Assembly: GCA_013698285.1 (NCBI GenBank)
Contig: JACCVE010000546.1
Location: 1 to 7,649 of the forward strand
Direction of reading: 5' to 3'
DNA length: 7,649 bases
DNA from: Chloroflexia bacterium
Lineage (GTDB): Bacteria; Chloroflexota; Chloroflexia; Thermomicrobiales; UBA6265
The stretch's first letter is position 1, and each line of letters starts with the position of its first letter. The notes under the pieces were generated by a model. It was not told the origin of the DNA and made no database searches. It saw only the letters and a program-made list of their open reading frames with translations. A program made the position numbers and the translations under genes. Positions 1 to 7,649 of the stretch are shown one piece after another.

Positions 1-495
1 GGGGCCGCCTACGCGCTGGTCGAGGCGACGGATCTCGGGATCACGGTCGAACCGGCCAACGCCGCTGAGCTGGTCCGCCTCGGGATGGAGATCAAGCGGG
101 CCGTGAGTGCGTCGGTGTCGATCGACCACCCGGGCGACGATCGCCTCTCCGGCCTGTATGGCACGGTCATCTCCGCCCCTCCGTCTAAGCCGGGCGCCGA
201 TGGCCGCAACGTTACGGTCTACGCCGACGGGGCGATCGACCGCTCCCCCTGCGGGACGGGCACCTCGGCCAAGCTGGCCGCCCTCCACGCCGCCGGGCAC
301 CTCGCGACCGGCGATCCCTACGTTCACGAGAGCATCATCGGCACCACCTTCACCGGCCGCGTCACCGCCGAGACGACCGTCGCCGGGCGGGCGGCCGTCG
401 AGACCGAGATCGCCGGGCGCGGCTTCGTGACCGGGTTTCACCAATTCGTCCTCGACCCGGACGACCCGTTCGCGGCAGGGTTCTTGGTGCGCTGA
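1..495 (+). CDS. Proline racemase / 4-hydroxyproline epimerase family protein, C-terminal part (5' end outside window)
   Basis: The reading frame is open from base 1 and ends at TGA 493-495, giving the last 164 residues of a protein whose family is usually 310-350 residues long. The diagnostic stretch is DRSPCGTGTSAK at fragment residues 80-91. In this family the Cys (residue 84, codon 250-252) is the second catalytic acid/base and the preceding Asp80 contacts the substrate amino group. SIIGTTFTGRV (111-121) and the GFHQFVLDPDDPF end are also family-typical. Known members interconvert L/D-proline or 4-hydroxyproline epimers by two-base proton transfer in the cytoplasm. trans-3-hydroxyproline dehydratases normally carry Thr at the second position, so Cys here favours a racemase/epimerase. 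The first catalytic residue lies upstream of the window, so the exact substrate cannot be assigned. The gene is co-directional with the ATP synthase genes but separated by 167 nt with its own dyads, and is probably not part of that operon. Confidence 0.9.
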   Translation, partial: GAAYALVEATDLGITVEPANAAELVRLGMEIKRAVSASVSIDHPGDDRLSGLYGTVISAPPSKPGADGRNVTVYADGAIDRSPCGTGTSAKLAALHAAGHLATGDPYVHESIIGTTFTGRVTAETTVAGRAAVETEIAGRGFVTGFHQFVLDPDDPFAAGFLVR

Positions 496-501
496 GATCT
501 G

Positions 502-598
502 CCCAGACCCGGCCAAACCGGATCGGCACGGTCGCCCGGAGCCCGGGGGACATCCCGACCGTCTCCCTCGGTCCTGAGCCCGGGCCCGAGGGTCTGGG
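502..598. repeat. Dyad-rich gap after the racemase gene: 9-bp inverted repeat enclosing smaller hairpins
   Basis: CCCAGACCC (502-510) and GGGTCTGGG (590-598) are perfect reverse complements with a 79-nt spacer. Inside them lie ACGGTCG (528-534) / CGACCGT (556-562), CCCGG (535-539) / CCGGG (543-547) with a 3-nt loop, and CCTCGG (566-571) / CCGAGG (586-591), which competes with the outer arm. The first arm starts 7 nt after the racemase stop. The RNA could fold into a multi-branched structure that ends or protects the upstream transcript. There is no T-tract, so a classical intrinsic terminator is not shown. The pairing is seen directly; the function is inferred. Confidence 0.45.
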
Positions 599-616
599 TG
601 ATGCAGGACCATCGGA

Positions 617-638
617 GATTGTGATAAGATTCGCAATC
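617..638. promoter_or_regulatory. Imperfect palindrome over the candidate atp promoter (possible operator)
   Basis: GATTGTG (617-623) and CGCAATC (632-638) form a 7-8-7 dyad with 6 of 7 positions complementary. It overlaps the candidate -10 element and the expected transcription start, which is where a repressor dimer would bind. It lies in the most AT-rich short stretch of the left part of the window (about 616-645), in otherwise very GC-rich DNA. No regulator family is recognised. The dyad is short and could be chance. Confidence 0.3.
622..630 (+). promoter_or_regulatory. Candidate extended -10 promoter of the ATP synthase operon
   Basis: TGATAAGAT reads as a TGn extension followed by TAAGAT, which matches TATAAT at 4 of 6 positions. 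No good -35 hexamer is visible 16-18 nt upstream, which the TGn extension could offset. The predicted transcription start is near 636-638, leaving a leader of about 25 nt before the GTG start of atpZ at 663. Placing the promoter here argues against using the in-frame GTG at 621 as the atpZ start, because that codon overlaps the -10 element. Confidence 0.4.
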
Positions 639-653
639 GAAAAGGGTGCGTGG

Positions 654-659
654 GGAGGT
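654..659 (+). promoter_or_regulatory. Ribosome binding site deciding the atpZ start
   Basis: GGAGGT lies 3 nt before GTG 663 (4 nt counted from the GGAGG core). The spacing is short but the match to anti-SD is strong, and it supports GTG 663 over the in-frame GTG at 621. Confidence 0.5.
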
Positions 660-662
660 CCG

Positions 663-965
663 GTGGTCGACGAGATCACGCCGGAGCAACGGGACCAACT
701 GAGCGCGGTCGGCGCCGCGTCGGGACTCGGCTGTGCGATCGTGGTGACCATGATCGTCCTGATCGGTGGCGGGGTCGCCCTCGACCAGGCCATCGGGACC
801 AGCCCGCTCTTCACCCTGGCGGGCGTCGTGTTGGGGTTGGTCGCCGCGGGGTACCAGCTCTGGGAACTGGCCCAGGTCGGCCGGTCGGACCGGCCGCCAC
901 CACCGTTGACCCGGGGGCTCAGCAAGCTCCCACTTCCCAAGCGGACGGGGCACGGTCCCGGCTGA
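663..965 (+). CDS. atpZ: AtpZ/AtpI-family F0F1-ATPase accessory membrane protein
   Basis: This 100-residue protein is the first gene of the operon, in the place where AtpZ/AtpI proteins usually sit, directly before atpB. It has a short polar N-terminus, two predicted membrane helices (about residues 17-40 and 48-67) and a Pro/Arg/Lys-rich tail. The second half of helix 1 and the following turn read GGGVALDQAIGTSPLF, and helix 2 includes GVVLGLVAAG. This matches the G-x-x-LD ... P-x-F ... G-x-x-x-G pattern of the small AtpZ family (ATPase gene 1). Family members have been linked to Mg2+/Ca2+ transport or to assembly of the c-ring; neither is shown here. The start is set at GTG 663 because of the SD at 654-659. 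An in-frame GTG at 621 would add 14 residues but overlaps the promoter candidate. The stop is TGA 963-965, and atpB starts 79 nt later. Confidence 0.8.
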   Translation: MVDEITPEQRDQLSAVGAASGLGCAIVVTMIVLIGGGVALDQAIGTSPLFTLAGVVLGLVAAGYQLWELAQVGRSDRPPPPLTRGLSKLPLPKRTGHGPG

Positions 966-1044
966 CACCCGAACGCCGTCGCACGACGCCTCGCTCTCAT
1001 TCGACCACTCACCGTCGCTCGTCACGCGGGAGAAGCGCCCAGAC

Positions 1045-2551
<1,507 letters not shown>

Positions 2552-2650
2552 TCACCGACCCCTGGGCATGACGCCAGCCAATCGGGCGGTGTCGTGCCCC
2601 GGTAGGAGCCGACCGGGCGATCCGCACACCGCTGACGGAGTACGAATACG
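2552..2650 (+). other. atpE-atpF spacer with a small hairpin
   Basis: This 99-nt spacer has no gene. CCCGGT (2598-2603) and ACCGGG (2612-2617) form a 6-bp stem with an 8-nt loop that contains GGAG. GGAG at 2637-2640, 10 nt before ATG 2651, is the likely atpF ribosome site. No promoter is evident. Confidence 0.4.
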
Positions 2651-3166
2651 ATGGACGCGCTCGACCAGCTCGGGATCAACGGGTGGAACCTCATCGCCCA
2701 ACTCGTCGCCTTCATCCTCTTCGTCTATTTGCTCTGGCGGCTCGCGCTCGGCCCGATCGTCCGGGTCCTCGACCAGCGATCGGACCGGATCCGCGAGAGC
2801 ATGGAGGCGGCCCAGCGCATGCAGTCCGAACTGCAGGCCACCGCGGCCCGCAATGAAGAGGCCCTCTCCGAGGCCCGGCGCGAGGCCCAACAGATCATCC
2901 TCAATGCCCGCGACGCGAGCGAGGCGACGATCGCCCGGGCCCAAGAAGAGGCAGGTCGCCAGGCCAACGAGTACCTGACCCGGGCCGAGGAGACACTTCG
3001 CCAGGAGACGCAGTTGGCTCGCCAGCAGCTTCGCCAGGAGATGGCCGACCTGGTGGTCAGCGCCGCCAGTAAGATCGTCCGCAAGGAACTGGACCCCGCG
3101 AGCCAGACCCGGCTGATCCAGGAGACCCTAGCCGAGGCCAGCGCCGGCCAGAACGGGCGCCGCTAG
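2651..3166 (+). CDS. atpF: F-type ATP synthase subunit b (peripheral stalk)
   Basis: This 171-residue protein is a typical bacterial b-subunit (usually 155-175). A short N-terminus leads into one membrane helix (about 12-32: NLIAQLVAFILFVYLLWRL). It is followed by LGPIVRVLDQRSDRI and a long Ala/Glu/Gln/Arg-rich region (about 45-135) with the character of a right-handed coiled coil. The C-terminal VVSAASKIVRKELD (135-148) is the conserved delta-binding region. It dimerises and, with delta, holds the alpha3beta3 head still against rotor torque. The neighbours c upstream and delta downstream fit the standard order. The ATG is supported by GGAG at 2637-2640. Only one b gene is present in the operon, so a b homodimer is expected unless a b' gene lies elsewhere. 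Confidence 0.95.
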   Translation: MDALDQLGINGWNLIAQLVAFILFVYLLWRLALGPIVRVLDQRSDRIRESMEAAQRMQSELQATAARNEEALSEARREAQQIILNARDASEATIARAQEEAGRQANEYLTRAEETLRQETQLARQQLRQEMADLVVSAASKIVRKELDPASQTRLIQETLAEASAGQNGRR

Positions 3167-3167
3167 G

Positions 3168-3280
3168 GCGATCGGCGCCGCGACTGGGCACGGCGAGGTC
3201 TTGCCAGGCGAGTCGTTGCCGGGCCGGACGCGACCGGTGCTGGGTACGACCGGACCGCGGCGGGTCCCGGCGCCGATCGC
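3168..3280. repeat. 12-bp perfect inverted repeat spanning the atpF-atpH gap
   Basis: GCGATCGGCGCC (3168-3179) and GGCGCCGATCGC (3269-3280) are exact reverse complements with an 89-nt spacer. A G-T and a further G-C pair can extend the stem to 14 pairs, reaching the last base of the atpF stop codon. The spacer contains ACCGGT-type small dyads (CCGGT 3234-3238 / ACCGG 3249-3253). It also holds a near-tandem 14-mer: GGCGAG-n3-TTGCC at 3192-3205 and again at 3207-3220. The whole 163-nt gap (3167-3329) has no credible gene. It may act as an RNA domain separating atpF from atpH. The function is not known. Confidence 0.5.
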
Positions 3281-3317
3281 TCCCCGGGTGGACCGGTGGG
3301 TGACTCCGACCGAACGA

Positions 3318-3323
3318 GAGGAG
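3318..3323 (+). promoter_or_regulatory. Ribosome binding site deciding the atpH start
   Basis: GAGGAG lies 6 nt before ATG 3330. The frame is open upstream to at least 3201, but no SD precedes the earlier possible starts, and the family's conserved N-terminus begins at this ATG. Confidence 0.8.
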
Positions 3324-3329
3324 ACCACG

Positions 3330-3869
3330 ATGGCGAGTGCCGCCAAACGATACGCCCAGGCCGTGGTCGAGCTCGCCACCGAACGGGGGACTCTCGACGA
3401 CTGGCAGCGTGACCTGAATGTGCTGGCCGAGTTCATGGCCCGGCAGGACATGGCGCCGTTGTTCCAGAGCCCGAACGTGCCCGAGGCCCAGAAAGAGCAG
3501 ATGCTGGACACCGCGCTGGCCGATGCCCAGCCCGAGGCCCGCAACCTGGCCAAGATGTTGATCGCCCGCGAGCGGCTGGCGATCGTGCCGCGCCTCGTGA
3601 CCGAGTTCACCAAGGCCCGGATGGCCGTCCAGGGCATCGTCGTCGCCGACGTCACCACCGCCGAGCCGCTCTCCGCCCGCGGTGAGATCGAGATGCGGGC
3701 CCGGCTCCAGGAGATGTTCGGCAAGCAGGTCGAACTGCATATGCACACGGACCCCGACATCATCGGCGGCCTGATCGTGCGGGTCGGCGACCAACTCATC
3801 GACGGGTCGGTCGTCAACCAACTGCGCGTCCTCCGGAACCGGCTCGCGACCGGGGCGATCACGCCCTGA
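3330..3869 (+). CDS. atpH: F-type ATP synthase subunit delta (stalk-to-head connector)
   Basis: This 179-residue protein matches the usual delta length (about 175-185). The N-terminal MASAAKRYAQAVVELA is the classic start of the six-helix domain that binds the tip of alpha. The C-terminal IIGGLIVRVGDQLIDGSVVNQLRVLRNRL segment (from about 144) contains the family signature GG ... GD ... DGSV ... L..L. This half binds the end of subunit b. It works at the top of the F1 head as part of the stator. The last codons and stop form a small hairpin (GGGCG 3853-3857 / CGCCC 3862-3866). The gene lies between atpF and atpA, its standard place, but with long gaps on both sides (163 and 194 nt). Confidence 0.95.
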   Translation: MASAAKRYAQAVVELATERGTLDDWQRDLNVLAEFMARQDMAPLFQSPNVPEAQKEQMLDTALADAQPEARNLAKMLIARERLAIVPRLVTEFTKARMAVQGIVVADVTTAEPLSARGEIEMRARLQEMFGKQVELHMHTDPDIIGGLIVRVGDQLIDGSVVNQLRVLRNRLATGAITP

Positions 3870-4063
3870 TCCGAGCGTCGCGCCATCGCCGGGATCCATT
3901 GGGTCCGGTGAGGCGCTCTCCCTAGCACCCGGGTCCGTCCCCGGGCGACAATGCGAGAGACATCGAAGACCACAATGCGCGGCCCCGGTTCGATGCCTGG
4001 CCCGCGTCACGGGCGGCCCGTTGGGTCGTGATGCGGCGGGAGCCGCGAGAAGGTAGGGCTAGG
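3870..4063 (+). other. 194-nt atpH-atpA gap with hairpins and a short direct repeat
   Basis: No gene is supported here. CCCGGG (3928-3933) / CCCGGG (3940-3945) form a 6-bp stem with a 6-nt loop. GCCCG (4000-4004) / CGGGC (4010-4014) form another with loop CGTCA. ACAATGCG occurs twice, at 3948-3955 and 3972-3979, spaced 24 bp in a locally AT-richer part. No clear -35/-10 pair is seen, so an internal promoter is possible but not supported. Confidence 0.35.
4048..4054 (+). promoter_or_regulatory. Ribosome binding site deciding the atpA start
   Basis: AGAAGGT lies 9 nt before ATG 4064. The in-frame GTG 4028 and ATG 4031 have no SD upstream and would add 11-12 Arg-rich residues not expected in alpha. 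Confidence 0.55.
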
Positions 4064-5611
4064 ATGGTCGTTCGCGCCACCGAGATCGGGGATATCCTCA
4101 AGCAGCAGATCGCCAACTTCCAACAGCAGATGACCCTCACCAACGTCGGATCGGTCATCAACGTCGGCGACGGCATCGCCAGCGTCTACGGCCTGAGCGA
4201 CGTGATGGCCAGCGAGCTGGTCGAGTTCACAAAGACCGGCACGATCGGCCTGGCCTTCAACCTGGAGGAGGACAGCGTCGGCGTCATCGTCCTCGGCGAT
4301 TACCTCGAGATCGAGGAAGGCGACGAGGTCCGCTCGACCGGCGCGATCGCCTCGGTCCCCGTCGGCGACGCCCTGATCGGCCGCGTGGTGGACGCCCTGG
4401 GCCGCCCGATCGACGGCAAGGGTCCGATTTCGACGGACAAGACCCGCACCATCGAGCGGATCGCCCCGGGCGTCATCGCCCGCCAGAACGTCGACACCGC
4501 CCTCCAGACCGGCATCAAGGCCATCGACGCCATGATCCCGATCGGCCGTGGCCAGCGGGAACTCATCATCGGTGACCGCCAGACCGGCAAGTCGGCGATC
4601 GTGATCGACACGATCATCAACCAGAAGGACAGCGGTGTCATCTGCATCTACGTCGCCATCGGCCAGAAGCGGTCGCAGGTGGCCCAGATCGTCCGCATCC
4701 TAGAAGAGAACGGGGCGATGGGCCACACCATCGTCGTGGTCGCCGCCTCGGCCGACCCGGCCCCGCTCCAGTTCATCGCCCCGTTCTCCGGCACCGCCAT
4801 GGGCGAGGAGTTCATGGAGTCCGGGCGGGACGCCCTGATCGTCTACGACGACCTCTCCAAACACGCCCAGGCCTACCGGGAAGTGTCGCTGCTGGTTCGC
4901 CGCCCACCTGGCCGCGAGGCGTACCCCGGCGATGTCTTCTACCTCCACTCCCGCCTGCTGGAGCGATCGGCCCGGCTCTCGGACGAACTGGGCGGCGGGT
5001 CGTTGACCTCGCTGCCGATGATCGAGACCCAGGCCAGCGACGTCTCGGCCTACATCCCGACCAACGTCATCTCGATCACCGACGGTCAGATCTACCTGGA
5101 GCCTGACCTGTTCTACGCCGGTGTCCGCCCGGCGGTGAACGCCGGCCTCTCGGTCTCCCGCGTCGGTGGCGCGGCCCAGATCAAGGCGATGCGGCAGGTC
5201 GCCGGCCGCCTGCGGCTCGACCTCGCCAACTTCCGCTCCCTGGCCGCCTTCGCCCAGTTCGGCACCAGCGACCTGGATGCCGCCACCCGGAACCAGATCG
5301 AGACCGGCCAGCGGCTGACCGAGATCCTGAAGCAGGGCCAGTACCGGCCGATGCCGGTCCAGGAGCAGGTCGCGATCCTGTGGGCCGGCACGAACGGGAT
5401 GCTGACGGATGTCCCGGTCGAGCGAATCCGCGAGTTCGAGGCCGCATTCTTGGACTACCTGCGGGGCTCTCACTCGGACATGCTGGGCCGGATCGCCTCC
5501 GAGGGAGCCCTCAGCGACGAACTGATCGAAACCCTCCGGAAGGCGACCACCGACTTCAAGTCCGGCACCGACTTCGCCGTGGCACCGGTGGCGGCGACCG
5601 CGACGCGCTAA
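4064..5611 (+). CDS. atpA: F-type ATP synthase subunit alpha (F1 non-catalytic nucleotide-binding subunit)
   Basis: With the start at ATG 4064 the protein has 515 residues, close to the family's 500-515. It has a beta-barrel N-domain (about 25-95) with [11 protein letters not shown]. The Walker A motif is GDRQTGKS (170-177, Lys176) and Walker B ends at Asp262 in ALIVYDD. The family signature [10 protein letters not shown] (356-365) is followed by Arg366, the arginine finger that completes the beta catalytic site (E. coli alphaArg376). A helical C-domain follows. The local sequence [11 protein letters not shown] has Gly where E. coli has Ser; Gly is common in other bacteria such as Bacillus. 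Three copies alternate with beta in the head. Earlier in-frame starts at 4028/4031 are less likely for lack of an SD. The gene is followed after 45 nt by atpG. Confidence 0.97.
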   Translation: MVVRATEIGDILKQQIANFQQQMTLTNVGSVINVGDGIASVYGLSDVMASELVEFTKTGTIGLAFNLEEDSVGVIVLGDYLEIEEGDEVRSTGAIASVPVGDALIGRVVDALGRPIDGKGPISTDKTRTIERIAPGVIARQNVDTALQTGIKAIDAMIPIGRGQRELIIGDRQTGKSAIVIDTIINQKDSGVICIYVAIGQKRSQVAQIVRILEENGAMGHTIVVVAASADPAPLQFIAPFSGTAMGEEFMESGRDALIVYDDLSKHAQAYREVSLLVRRPPGREAYPGDVFYLHSRLLERSARLSDELGGGSLTSLPMIETQASDVSAYIPTNVISITDGQIYLEPDLFYAGVRPAVNAGLSVSRVGGAAQIKAMRQVAGRLRLDLANFRSLAAFAQFGTSDLDAATRNQIETGQRLTEILKQGQYRPMPVQEQVAILWAGTNGMLTDVPVERIREFEAAFLDYLRGSHSDMLGRIASEGALSDELIETLRKATTDFKSGTDFAVAPVAATATR

Positions 5612-5656
5612 ACGGCGCCCGGCACGGCGGCCGGGGACCGGCACGAGGAGGATTCG
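5612..5656 (+). other. Short atpA-atpG spacer with a hairpin and a strong ribosome site
   Basis: GCCGG (5630-5634) / CCGGC (5638-5642) form a 5-bp stem with a GGA loop. AGGAGG (5646-5651) lies 5 nt before GTG 5657. This SD is the best in the window and fixes the GTG start of gamma, offsetting the weaker start codon. Confidence 0.65.
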
Positions 5657-6520
5657 GTGCCTTCGACACGAGAGATCCGACGCCGCATCCGCAGCGTCCG
5701 CAACATGTCCCAGATCACGCGGGCGATGGAGATGGTCTCCGCCTCGAAGATGCGGCGTGCCCAGCAGAACGTGACCGCCAGTCGCCCCTACAGCGAGCGG
5801 ATCGAGGAGGTCATCGCCGACCTGTCGGCGATCGAGCTCGACGCCGACGAGATGAACCAGTTCCCCCTGCTCCAGCAGCGGGAGGTGAAGCGGTCGGCGG
5901 TCATCCTGATCACGCCGGACAAGGGTCTCACCGGGTCTCTCAACTCCAATATCATCCGCCGGGCGACCCGCTACGTACTGCACGAGGCCAACGTCCCGGT
6001 CGAGGTCATCGCGGCCGGCAAAAAGGGCCGCGACTTCATGATCCGGACCCACCAGGAGATCGCGGCTGAGTTCACCGCGATCGGGGACCGGCCGACATTG
6101 GACGATATCCGGCCGATCGTCGAGGTGGCCCTGAACGACTTCGAGTCGGGCAAGGTCGATGCCGTCTACGTGGTCTACGCCAAGTTCGTGAACACCCTCT
6201 CGCAGGTGCCGGAGGCCCGCCAGGTGCTGCCGATCCGGCGGCCCGAGGGGCGCGGCACCTACACCGACTACATCTTCGAGCCCAGCCCGGTCGAGGTCCT
6301 GAACGCCCTCCTCCCCCGCTACATCGAGGTTCAGGTCTACCAGGCGATGCTGGAGTCGATCGCCTCCGAGCACTCGGCCCGGATGGTCGCGATGCGCAAC
6401 GCGACCGAGAACGCCAAGGACCTCGTCACCGACCTGTCGCTGTCGTACAACAAGGCCCGCCAGTCCCAGATCACCCGCGAGGTCTCCGAGATCGCCGCGG
6501 GCGCCAACGCTCTCCGCTAG
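5657..6520 (+). CDS. atpG: F-type ATP synthase subunit gamma (central shaft)
   Basis: This 287-residue protein has the usual bacterial gamma length, and no chloroplast/cyanobacterial-type regulatory insertion is seen. The N-terminal helix MPSTREIRRRIRSV...ITRAMEMVSASKM (1-32) is family-typical and includes the conserved Met24 (E. coli gammaMet23). The C-terminal helix ends in ITREVSEIAAGANA (272-285), a full match to the gamma signature. The middle Rossmann-like domain has AVILITPDKGLTGSLNSNI (81-99), with Thr where many gammas have Cys in GLCG. Gamma turns inside alpha3beta3 and rests on the c-ring, coupling proton flow to ATP synthesis. It starts at GTG with an excellent SD and ends TAG 6518-6520, 48 nt before atpD. 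Confidence 0.96.
   Translation: MPSTREIRRRIRSVRNMSQITRAMEMVSASKMRRAQQNVTASRPYSERIEEVIADLSAIELDADEMNQFPLLQQREVKRSAVILITPDKGLTGSLNSNIIRRATRYVLHEANVPVEVIAAGKKGRDFMIRTHQEIAAEFTAIGDRPTLDDIRPIVEVALNDFESGKVDAVYVVYAKFVNTLSQVPEARQVLPIRRPEGRGTYTDYIFEPSPVEVLNALLPRYIEVQVYQAMLESIASEHSARMVAMRNATENAKDLVTDLSLSYNKARQSQITREVSEIAAGANALR

Positions 6521-7649
<1,129 letters not shown>

Noticed and set aside
1..495. The racemase-family gene as a trans-3-hydroxyproline dehydratase
   Set aside because: The second catalytic position is Cys in DRSPCGTGT, whereas those dehydratases normally have Thr there. The first catalytic residue is outside the window, so this is a likely rather than final exclusion.
3057..4010. 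Long minus-strand open frames over atpH and its flanks
   Set aside because: They run across the certain atpH gene and both gaps, with no SD-supported start noted and no family motif. High GC alone explains them.

Overview
The window is a GC-rich bacterial chromosomal segment read entirely on the + strand. It holds the 3' end of a proline racemase / 4-hydroxyproline epimerase family gene, then most of an F-type ATP synthase operon in the order atpZ-atpB-atpE-atpF-atpH-atpA-atpG-atpD. The right edge cuts atpD after codon 360, so the end of beta and any atpC lie outside. The high GC, strong third-position G/C bias, GTG starts on two genes, eubacterial Shine-Dalgarno motifs and an a-subunit with an acidic loop would fit a high-GC Chloroflexota of the Thermomicrobia/Sphaerobacter type. 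That placement is inference from general resemblance and is not proven by anything in the window.

Layout: 1-495 is the racemase-family C-terminus. Bases 496-662 form a dyad-rich gap ending in an AT-rich island with an extended -10 promoter candidate (622-630), probably the operon promoter. Bases 663-2551 encode the membrane part: AtpZ (assembly/ion-transport accessory), subunit a and subunit c. Bases 2651-3869 encode the peripheral stalk, b and delta. Bases 4064-7649 encode the catalytic head and central shaft: alpha, gamma and partial beta. Together these make the rotary enzyme. Protons pass between a (Arg241) and the c-ring (Glu83), gamma turns inside the alpha3beta3 head, and b/delta hold the head still. 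The c-subunit lacks the residues expected for Na+ binding, so H+ coupling is inferred.

The genes themselves are conserved housekeeping genes, and I found no sign of a new multi-gene system, mobile element, CRISPR array or RNA gene. The points that stand out are: a roughly 60-residue highly acidic, Lys/Arg-free insertion in the predicted outer loop of subunit a; a His/Asp-rich C-terminal tail on the same protein; an N-terminal extension on subunit c; Phe in place of the usual adenine-site Tyr in beta; and unusually long, strongly structured gaps between the Fo/stalk genes (99-202 nt), against 45-48 nt around atpG. No gene-free stretch exceeds 300 bases; the gaps of about 100 nt or more and the atpA-atpG gap are described in the feature list.
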